From Cephalotus follicularis (taxonomy: Eukaryota > Streptophyta > Magnoliopsida > Oxalidales > Cephalotaceae), in the NCBI GenBank assembly GCA_001972305.1, contig BDDD01001791.1, positions 62,001 through 126,000 on the forward strand: a stretch of DNA of 64,000 nucleotides, in the 5' to 3' direction. Position numbers and translations under genes: made by a program. Below, piece by piece: positions 36,831-45,416 of the stretch. The notes under the pieces were generated by a model that worked only from the letters and a program-made list of their open reading frames with translations, did not search any database and was not told where the DNA came from. Each line of letters begins with the position of its first letter. Position 1 is the stretch's first letter.

Positions 36831-37810
36831 CTGTCACAAAACATTCATTGCCGATCAATTACTAGATTAAATCAAAAAATCGTTTTAGTGCTCCTAGATT
36901 TTAATTAATACATTTACCCAATAGTCTGGCTTTTACTTTTCATTGCCACAATTTAACTGAATCCCTCATTACCCTATTCAAACCAAATTGAAAAGGAGAT
37001 ACAAGTTCTCCACTCTGATTTTATGCTTCCATTCTTTCTATTTTTCATTAAACCTTCACTATGCCATCATGGTAAAACACCATTCGTTTGCTTAGAAGAT
37101 CAAATAAAAAAGGCGATGTAAAGTAAAAATAAAAAATCGATTTACAGTCATTTGGCACTTGAAATTGTTATTTAAAATAGCTATGCATGCGTGTTCGGCT
37201 TAATCGAATCACATCTTTTCTAATTATTATTAAAGAAAACACAAGAGAGAACAAAATACTTGAACTTCTTCTATAAATCTGTTTTTTTCTTCATTCTTCT
37301 CCACAACCAAAACATAAAGCATACATAACCATTAAGAGCTCCTCAATTAAAATCAATAACAATAAAACACCAAAACAACGCATTGATACAGTTTAGCTTC
37401 TCATCATATGTTAAACAACCAAGAAACCCCGTTTGGTTGCTGAGAAAGTAAAGGAAAGCACTAATTTTTTTGGAAAAAACAATAAACTCAAAACAAAATC
37501 AAGTAAAATGTTCACATTAAAATAGTTGTAGTTTTTAGCAACGAATAAACGTAACATTTATTGTTTATTTTCTTCCCGTTTCCACGATTTTCTCTAGCAA
37601 GCAAAACAGAGTCTCTCTATAGTAAACTAAAATCTTCAAAATGCAGATAAATAAATAACACTCTAAATAATTAATAACTTAGACTCGAAAAATTGAATGA
37701 TATACTAACAAATAAAATTACCAACTCGAAAGCAATACTCCTCTAACAAAAGTAGAATTATAACAAAGAAAAGCAGGAAAGAAACTAAAAGTCAGAAGAA
37801 GAGAAAGTAC
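36831..37810. other. Probable 5' UTR intron and AT-rich DNA of the sugar transporter gene
   Basis: No coding features recognised on either strand. It would be the intron joining the leader exon at 37811 to the exon containing the start codon. Confidence 0.5.
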
Positions 37811-37960
37811 CTTTAAATGTGTTTGGAGTGTGAGAAGATCCCAAAAAAACAAAAGGTATGATTTGAAACCAGAAGAGCCATTAAATTGTCTATTCACTGG
37901 CGACAAATTAAATGTTGCTAATGACTCCATTTGAAACCAACTTACGTATTATAATTTATA
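37811..37960 (-). promoter_or_regulatory. Candidate 5' UTR exon with upstream ATG
   Basis: On the minus strand this stretch ends in a good donor (acatttaaag then gtacttt). It contains an ATG at 37930 that opens 40 codons (MESLATFNLSPVNRQF...) to the donor. If spliced to 36830, the frame would run 20 codons further and stop at a TAA beyond the main ATG, so it would be an overlapping upstream ORF. The exon itself is inferred, and the right limit is approximate. Confidence 0.45.
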
Positions 37961-38127
37961 ACACAGAAGTGTAAGTAAAGAAAAGAAAAGGCGGTGCGTG
38001 CTATCCTGCGCCGCGGGTTTGTGGATGTTAATTATTAATTAATTTTACGCAAAAGTATAATAGGTTTGAACTAAACAAAATAAATCGATTTAGGTCACTG
38101 CACCGTAAAAATTAGATATATCAAATT

Positions 38128-38445
38128 TGTTATAAACTTCTGGGATTAACTCACAAAAAAAAATTATACTATAAAGAGATTCAGAGATAGAAAGTAAGAG
38201 AGAATAAGAGATTTCTTATTATGAATTCCTTAATTTCTTCTTAACATTACATTCCTATTTATAGGAGTTTGTTGGAATAATGTTTGGAATAATGATTCAC
38301 TGTTATGGCGGCTGGCGGCTGCTTTTACAATAATCCCCCTTGAATTTCTATTCAATATTACTATGACTGCCTCGTTAAAACCTTGCTAGAAAAAACCCAT
38401 TGGGATAAAAACCTTTGCGAAGGAAAAATGATACTTTTGTTTAAA
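38128..38445 (-). mobile_element. 3' fragment of a copia element (internal tail plus short LTR)
   Basis: On the minus strand, 38445-38330 reads the conserved plant copia tail (ttcgcaaaggtttttatccc, then aacgaggcagtcatag) ending at a polypurine tract (attcaagggggat). Immediately after it a TG...CA segment of 202 bp (38329-38128) fits a 3' LTR containing a TATA-like ctataaatagg. No gag, pol or second LTR is found, so it is a truncated remnant. Confidence 0.65.
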
Positions 38446-39008
38446 AATATTCAAAATTTTTTTATATAAATAAAACTTAAATTAATTTAAATCAACATCT
38501 CATTTATACATTTCTTTAGGTAAAAGTATTAAATTAGTCTTTAATTTATTCAATTTTTGTAGCCTAGTTTAAAATTGATTAATTTTTTAATTTGGACTAC
38601 TTTGAGTAAAAATTCATTCATTTTATGGGCAGTGATTTTGTCAAGATTAGCAAAATGGTAAAATCATTCCCTCATTTTATTTTTGCCCAAACTTGTAAGT
38701 GATTTCAATTTGACATTAATATTACAATTGTTCAACTTATAATAAAAATATCAATTACCCCATAATATTTTAACTCAATTAAGGATCCAACGTGAAAAAA
38801 AGTTAATGTGACGGGACATAATTATTCAATTTAGGTATAGTAATGATCTTGTCCTTAAAAAATTCTGTTAAATACTATATAATCACTATCCTAATCTTGA
38901 TTTTCTATTACGCTGGGTATTCAATTGAGCCGAAATTGATATTTTATATCCTTGATTGAGCCGTTTTATAATTTGGAATACAATCAATACTTTTTTATAA
39001 GTTTAGCA
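38446..39008. other. AT-rich intergenic DNA
   Basis: No recognisable gene or element boundaries. Confidence 0.5.
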
Positions 39009-39016
39009 GGATAAAT

Positions 39017-39904
39017 CATTGTTATAAAAACTGGACCGGACCGGCCGGTTCAACCGAAAAAACCAGGAACCGGCCAGACATCCGGACCGGTCTCCTCTAT
39101 AAAACCGTTTTTGGTGAAAACCGTAATTAACCCTTTGATGACATCATTAATCCGTTTGAACCGTCCGAACCGGTAACGATTCAACGGGTTATACGGTTCA
39201 ATTTAAAAAAAACATACATTTTTTAATATATTTTTTATTCTTTTTACTCCATTAATTTAATACTGAATAACCTAATTTGACACATAAACTCCTAATGTAA
39301 ACAACTAAACTCATTTTAAACAAAATCCTTAATTTAGCAATCCTAAACATAGTTATAAAAACCAGACCGAACCGGCCGGTTCAACCAGAAAAAACAGGAA
39401 TATTAATGAAGAACCAAATATTATAGATTATAACACATACTTGTAGGCCGGAAAAACTGGGAATATTATAGATTCTCAAAAGGATGATGAGATGAATATT
39501 AATGAAGAACCAAATATTGATTCAAGTGGTCTTCTTCATCATTTTGAAGATGATACTGATATAAGAAATATACTTCTGACTGCTGAAGATGATGATGAGA
39601 CCTAACCATGATTAGTTCATTTTCTTGGTTTTAATTTGTTATGGTTATCTATAAAATATTATTATGTTAGTTTTGTTGTTTAAAATTTATTAAATGTTAT
39701 TTAAAATATGAAGAATGTTAATTTTATATATAATAAAGAACAATATTTTTTTTTAATGATGTTGTTACTTATTATATGTTTTAATATCATTAAATATATT
39801 ATTTAAAAACTTAAGGTTCAACTCTGGTTCGACCCGGTTAAATCTCAAACCCTTAAACCTTTAAACTTTACGGTTCGATGATCGATCCGATTTTAATAAC
39901 ATTG
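39017..39904. mobile_element. Non-autonomous hAT-like element
   Basis: The ends cattgttataaaaactgga and, reversed from the right, caatgttattaaaatcgga form an imperfect inverted repeat. The 8-bp flanks ggataaat (39009-39016) and agataaat (39905-39912) match 7 of 8, as expected of a hAT target duplication. Sub-terminal regions are packed with CCGGTTC/GAACCGG motifs, typical of plant hAT elements. Near 39480-39605 is a short acidic coding tail (DDEMNINEEPNIDSS ... LTAEDDDET) like the C-terminus of hAT transposases. An extra copy of the left end occurs at about 39353, so the element is internally rearranged or nested. Confidence 0.75.
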
Positions 39905-39912
39905 AGATAAAT

Positions 39913-40225
39913 TAGGTATTTGACATTTTTTTTATTCTAATTTTACGTCTTCGTTGGCCAACCATCAAGTTTGTGTAAAGTAAGAGCCGAAAAAGTTGTC
40001 AAACTAACATTTTTAGTAAAGAAAAATATAGATGTTAAAAATATGAATTCAATGACAAAATCATTAAAACGGTGTTGGTTCGGCTCTATAATTAAAAATT
40101 TTGGATTCGACAATAAAAACATCGCAACAAAGTCATTCAACCTCTTTGTTAATATCAATTAAATAGTTAGAGGAGGTTTAAATAAAACAAAATAAAAAAT
40201 ACATAGGCAAGATCTATCATTGTTA
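39913..40225. other. Intergenic DNA
   Basis: Overlapping short frames on both strands (39943-40162) are not recognised. Nothing further seen. Confidence 0.4.
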
Positions 40226-40336
40226 CTATCATTGTTTTTTAGGTTGTTTAATTATTACAAGCATGCAATAATATCATTGTTTTTTAGGTTGTTTTATTAT
40301 CGCAAGCATGCAATAATTGGGAAAAAACAATGATAG
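40226..40336. repeat. Two 45-bp tandem repeats closed by an inverted copy
   Basis: Units at 40228-40272 and 40273-40317 are about 93% identical (atcattgttttttaggttgt ... caagcatgcaataat). A 15-base reversed copy of the unit start (aaaaaacaatgatag, 40322-40336) follows directly and could pair with ctatcattgtttttt at 40226-40240. Confidence 0.8.
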
Positions 40337-40741
40337 CTTAGAAAGACTCACAGATACCTGCTCCCACTTGTGATACCAAACTTCCACCAAATCGCAAGAT
40401 TCCATTGCATCGATCACGTTACCGACAGATCAAAGATTGAAAATTTCCACTAGCAGTCCATAAGGGATTTGAAAATCTAATTTAACGAGCAAGTTTGTTT
40501 TACAGCTTAATTTTTAAACTTAAGTAAGGTTTTATTTTTTATTTTTTATTTTGAGCTTCAGAAAAATATTAATGTAAATTTTCTCCGTAATATTTATATC
40601 ATGTATTGTTATCTTTCGAAATCTTCCTAAACATATGCGTCTAATGCTTTTTATATGATTTTGAGATTCTTTGCTCTTTGGGAAGGCATGCAACTACTTT
40701 TTCAACATTAATTTAAACCAAAACATGACCACGTGATATAC
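40337..40741. other. Left flank of the copia element
   Basis: No gene recognised. AT-rich at its right side. Confidence 0.4.
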
Positions 40742-40746
40742 CATTT

Positions 40747-41436
40747 TGTTGTAAAAAATTAGCCTAAAAAAACTCTAACAATCTAATAGCAAAATTTAAT
40801 CAAGCAAACACATACAAGATAAAAAAGATAAATCGACACAATATTTACGTGGTTCGATCAATGTGATCTACGTCCAAGGGCATAGGTGATATGGTTCTTT
40901 CACTATGTAAATATGAGATTACAACGAGTTTCTCACAAACCCTTAGCCCTTGTTACACTCAAAAGACCCACTCTCTAGTGCAAAATTGGCTGACGGCTAC
41001 TATCTCTCCTGTTGCTCTCTTAACTTTTGACCTAAGGAAACTTCCTTATTTATATAAGTCGCGAGGCAGCTGACTGTCCACTTAAGGCAACCGACTGTCT
41101 CCCCAAAGCAGTCAACTGTTCTCAAAACCAGCTGATTGTTTTTGTTAAACGAATTTCCTAAGTCACGTCGACAGTCGGCTGTCATCAGACACCAGCCGAC
41201 TGTCCAGGTAATCCAGTCGACTGTCCAATCTTGATAGTCGACAGGATTCTGCTGATTGCAAACAGTTTCAGACTCTACATTCCAGTTAGCTGCCCATCCT
41301 TGGCAGCTGACTGCCCATCCTTAGCAGCTGATTGCACATCCTTGACAGCTGACTGTCCATCCAATCCAGTCGACTGTCCAACCCTGACAGCCGACTGGAT
41401 TCTGCAGAATGCAGAAAATTTTAGCCAAACTCAACA
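40747..41436 (-). repeat. 3' LTR of the copia element
   Basis: 690 bp. On the minus strand it starts TGTTGAG, then comes the 21-bp-step array (41397-41067), a TATA-like box (ttatataaataagg, about 41058-41045) and the R/U5-like remainder ending in ttttacaaca. Very similar to the right-hand LTR except for two additional array units and point changes. Confidence 0.92.
41067..41397. repeat. 21-bp-phased array of CAG(T/C)CGACTG cores, left copia LTR
   Basis: Core starts read off the sequence: 41067, 41088, 41109, 41129, 41172, 41193, 41214, 41235, 41283, 41304, 41325, 41346, 41367, 41388. The step is 21 bp almost throughout, with gaps that are close to multiples of it. Cores vary as CAG(C/T)(C/T)GACTG, centred on GTCGAC-like text. 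Spacers (for example tccatccttgg) are less conserved. Core 41172 is in reverse orientation and forms a 12-bp hairpin with the next. Confidence 0.93.
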
Positions 41437-41711
41437 AATCTCCACCTTGGATCAAATTTTCTCCAACATTCACATCGGCTACTTCACATCCTTCACCTCT
41501 GCCATCTTCAAGAGCTTATCTACAACATCCAATTAAGTTCAAGCCAGGGACCGGTTTAGTCAACATATTTGCTGGATTCTCGGCTGTGGCTATTTTCTGA
41601 ACCGCAATTTCACCTCATTCAATAACATCCCGAATGAAGTGATATCTGACACTGATGTGCTTGGTTCTCTCATGAATCATCTGATTCTTACTCAAATGAA
41701 TGGCACTTTGG

Positions 41712-44085
41712 CTACCGTGTCCGCATGACTGTATCTTGGTGGTGGTCTAATCTGCCTCCTCTCTCTGCCTCTAGCAATACTGTACTGTTACTCTTGAATT
41801 GCTCCATCTTCATCCTGATCTTGCAATTCGATTTGAGTTGACTGACTGGAAGAAGCTTCATCTTCCCTTCTCAGAGCTTCTAGACTAAGATCCACCTGTT
41901 TCTCTACACCAAGGTCTTTCTCACCATTCTCAACAGACTTCTCCTTCTGGTTGACCATAGCAGACTCATCAAATGTCACATCTCTGCTAATAAAAAATTT
42001 TGGCGACTTGGGATTTTCAATGCACCACAATCGATACCCTTTCATCCCATCTGCATACCCTAGAAATATGCACTTCTTTGCCCTCTTCTCAAGTTTACCA
42101 TCATTCACGCCAGCATAAGCAGGACAACCAAATACTTTCAAACCAGAATAATCACCTGCGGTACCTGACCATACCTCTTGTGGAGTACCTGACCATACCT
42201 CTTGTGGAGTCTGTAACTCAATGGCTATTGATGGAGACCTATTTACCAGGTAAGCTGCTATATGAACTGCCTCATCCCAATACTTCTTTGAGAGACCAGC
42301 ATTAGAAAGCATGCAGTGAGCTCTTTCTAATAACGTTCTATTCATCCATTCCGCAACTCCATTCTGTTGTGGTGTTTTCTGTACAGTGTGGTGTCTCACT
42401 ATACCTTCATTCTTGCAGAACTTGTCAAATTCCCCCGAGCAGTACTCCAAACCATTGTCAATCCGTAGAGTCTTGACCACTCTTCCTGTTTTCTTCTCTA
42501 CCATGGTTTTTCACTGCTTGAACTTGACAAACGCCTCATCCTTACTCTTCAGAAAATATGTCCAGACCTTTCTAGAGTAGTCATCAATCAAGGTCATCAA
42601 ATACCGGCTTCTTCGAAGTGACATCTGTGAAGAGGGACCCCAAAGATCAGAATGAATATAATCCAAAATACCCTTGGTCTTGTGAATGGCTGTACTGAAT
42701 TTCATCCTACACTGTTTTTCATACACACATGCTCACAGAAATCCAGTTTCCCCGACTTCACTTCAGCTAGCAAACCCTTCTTGGACAGAATTTGCAACCC
42801 TCTCTCACTCATATGCCCCAGGCGCATATGCCAAAGCCGAGTAGTATCATCATCTTTATCCCCTGATGAAGAAGCAACTGCTGCAGTACCCAACACGGTA
42901 TTCCCCTGCAGCTGATATAAGCCATCGATCTTCTTTCCCTTCATAATTATTAGTGCACCCCTAAGTACTTTGATTATCCCATTCTCCCTGGTAAACTTGC
43001 AACCATGAGAATCTAGAACCCCCAAGGAAATCAGGTTTTTCTTCAGCCCCGGAACATGCCAAGCTTCCAAAGTTCTAATCACACCGTCAAACATCTTGAT
43101 CTGAACTTTCCCACATCTGACAACCTTCAATGTATTATTGTCCCCCAACAGAACCTTCCCCTCCTTGACGTCATAGGTGGTGAACCAATCCCTGTTAGGT
43201 GTCATGTGAAAAGAACATCCCGAATCAAGAATCCAACTACTGGTGTTATTTACGCTAACAGACAGAACTAAATCTGTATCAGCCTCGTCCGAACTTTCAT
43301 GCACTACACCTGCATTAGCTTCAACTGTATTCCCTTTATCTATTCCTTTTCCCTTGTATCTCGGACAATCAACTTTCCAGTACCCAGTTTCATTACAAAT
43401 AAAGCATCGAGAATTCTTAGCTCTCGACTTAGACCGTGACTTACCCCTTTTACCTGATCCTCTCTCCCGGTTCTTGCCTTTAGCCACCAGACCTTCTGCC
43501 TGATTCTCCCCCATATTTTCTGACACCTTTTTCTTCAACTCCCTAAACTGCAATGCATCCTTAACATCATTTACATCAATGGAGTCTCTACCATATAGCA
43601 TGGTATCCACAAAGTGATCATATGAGGACGATAACGAACACAGCAATATTAAGGCTTGATCTTCATCATCAATTTTAATATTTGTATTCTTCAAATCATG
43701 AATCACCTTATTAAAATTATCAATATGCTCTTTTACGGACATACCTTCCTTCATTCGAAAAGTATACAGGCGTTGTTTGAGATACAACCTGTTTGTGAGT
43801 GACTTGGTCATGTAGCGACTCTCCAGTTTATTTCATAAACCCAACTGTTGTAGTCTCATCCACAAATTAACGGAGAACGTCATCCTCTAGACACAGCTGA
43901 ATCGATGTATGTGCCCTGTTTAGGATCCTCTTCTTCTCCGCCTAAAGCATATCCTCAGGTAAACCTTCTTCACCATCTACTGCCCCCCAAACTTCTTGTT
44001 GTATCAATAGTGCCCGCATCTTAACACGCCACATATTGAAATCGCCTGTTCCATCAAATTTCACAATATTGAACTTGGTTGACAT
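41712..44085 (-). pseudogene. Broken copia gag-protease-integrase frame
   Basis: From ATG 44085 the gag begins MSTKFNIVKFDG and stops at 43942. A long frame resumes at 43811-42702 with the rest of gag, a zinc-knuckle (CFICNETGYWKVDC), protease (WILDSGCS, about 43230) and the pre-integrase HMRLGHMSERGL block. After a frameshift at about 42715 comes the integrase start (HSDLWGP, DDYSRKVWTYF), a stop, then its C-terminal half (RIDNGLEYCSGEF, TPQQNGVAEWMNRTLLERA) to 41788. The hinge RPPPRYSHADTVA is then joined at about 41715 directly to the end of RNase H. In the zinc-knuckle the expected His is Tyr. A 24-bp tandem duplication (42164-42211) repeats TPQEVWSG. Confidence 0.9.
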
Positions 44086-44123
44086 CTTGAATTCTGAAGC
44101 AAGAACCTGGCTCTGATACCACT

Positions 44124-44772
44124 TGTTGTAAAAAGCTAGCATCGAAAAACTCTAACAACCTAATAGCAAAGTTTAATCAAGCAAACACACACAAGACAAT
44201 AAAGATAAATCGACACAAGATTTACGTGATTCGATTAATGTGATCTACGTCTATGGGAATAGGTGATATGGTTCTCTCACTATGTAAATATGATATTACA
44301 ATGAGTTTCTCACAAACCCTTAGCCCTTGTTACACCCAGAAAGACCCACTCTCTAGTACAAAATTGGATGACGGCTACTATCTCCCCTGTTGCTCTCTTA
44401 ACTTTTGACCTAAGGAAACTTCCCTATTTATATAAGTCGCGTGGCAGCCGACTGTCCACTTAAGGCAGCCGACTGTCTCCCCAAAGCAGTTATTTGTTCC
44501 CAAAACTAGCTGACTGTTTTTGTTAAACGAATTTCCCAAGCCGCGTCGACAGTCGGCTGTCATCAGACACCAGCCGACTGTCCAGATAATCCAGTCGATT
44601 GTTCAATCTTGACAGTCGACTGGATTCTGCAGATTGCAAACATCTCTAGACTCTGTATTCCAGTTGGCTGCCCATCCTTGGCAGCTGACTGCCCATCCAA
44701 TCCAGTCGACTGTCCAACCCTGACAGCCGACTGGATTCTGCAGAATGCAGAAAATTTTAGCCAAACTCAACA
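44124..44772 (-). repeat. 5' LTR of the copia element
   Basis: 649 bp, minus sense, TGTTGAG...TACAACA. Array cores at 44445, 44466, 44487, 44507, 44550, 44571, 44592, 44613, 44661, 44682, 44703, 44724. The TATA-like ttatataaatagg follows at about 44436-44423. Compared with the other LTR, two array units are missing, which accounts for its being 41 bp shorter. Confidence 0.92.
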
Positions 44773-44886
44773 CATTCAATCATGATTCGATATAACCTTT
44801 TGTTTTATAAATTAGATTACATTTGCCATATGCACCAATTTGTAAAATGTTAAAACAATCAAGGATGCCTATATATAGTTTTTGCT

Positions 44887-45413
44887 ACTGCAATTATGTA
44901 TAGATGTTGGTGATGATATCCTTACTATTGTTCAATGTACAAACTACTTTCTAGTACACTCCACGGGATTTGTGATAGACCACAAGAAAAAAGAAGCCAA
45001 GGGAAAGAAGGATGTTGAAGATAGGAAGGTGCATCTCCATCTAGCCTTAATCTGCTTAATTAAAGGAATTTGTTGCAATAAGTTTCCAGAGCTCACACTT
45101 TAATGGCTTGCTTTAGGATTTGTGGTAGAAATGCAAAGGGTGTACGCCTAGATATTTTGGGCATATTTTTCTCTATATATATTGGCATCAATCAAAGCGT
45201 TTTATAGGATGTGGTCCAGTCACCCATGGGTTGGGTGTTCAACAAGAAATTGCTAATAGTAAGGATATCATCACCAAGATCAAAAGGGAGAACAAATGCA
45301 TCCCAGACTCGATCTTCAAAATAGAAGACTTTGAAAAACATCTCATCCAACTTACCAAGGCAAGCAAGTACATCCCGGGATTTCCAAGATATGAGACGCA
45401 AACTGCTAATAGT
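44887..45413 (+). pseudogene. Possible Fanconi anaemia FANCI C-terminal gene fragment
   Basis: Two pieces are open on the plus strand. The first (about 44960-45070) has HKKKEAKGKKDVEDRKVHLH then LALICL. The second (45231-45413) has IANSKDIITKIKRENKCIPD, then SIFKIEDFEKHLIQLTKASK. The second resembles the IPDLIF-IEDYEK-LIQLSK segment that I recall from plant FANCI, a nuclear DNA cross-link repair protein; after TKASK the similarity stops. No splice-consistent model joins the pieces, and other exons are not seen. The copia element is inserted immediately to the left. The assignment rests on memory of the family pattern only. Confidence 0.4.
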
Positions 45414-45416
45414 TAA

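Larger units (their letters stand above)
40747..44772 (-). mobile_element. Copia-type LTR retrotransposon, internally deleted (no RT)
   Basis: The two LTRs (690 and 649 bp) both read TGTTGT...CAACA in plus orientation. Flanks are cattt (40742-40746) and cattc (44773-44777), a 4-of-5 target duplication. The coding sense is minus. Next to the 5' LTR is the primer-binding site agTGGTATCAGAGCC (44123-44109), matching the initiator-Met tRNA end. Next to the 3' LTR is the polypurine tract aaggtggagatt. At 4.0 kb it is shorter than the usual 4.8-5 kb because reverse transcriptase and half of RNase H are missing. The gag/integrase type and PBS suggest the Tork group. Confidence 0.93.
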
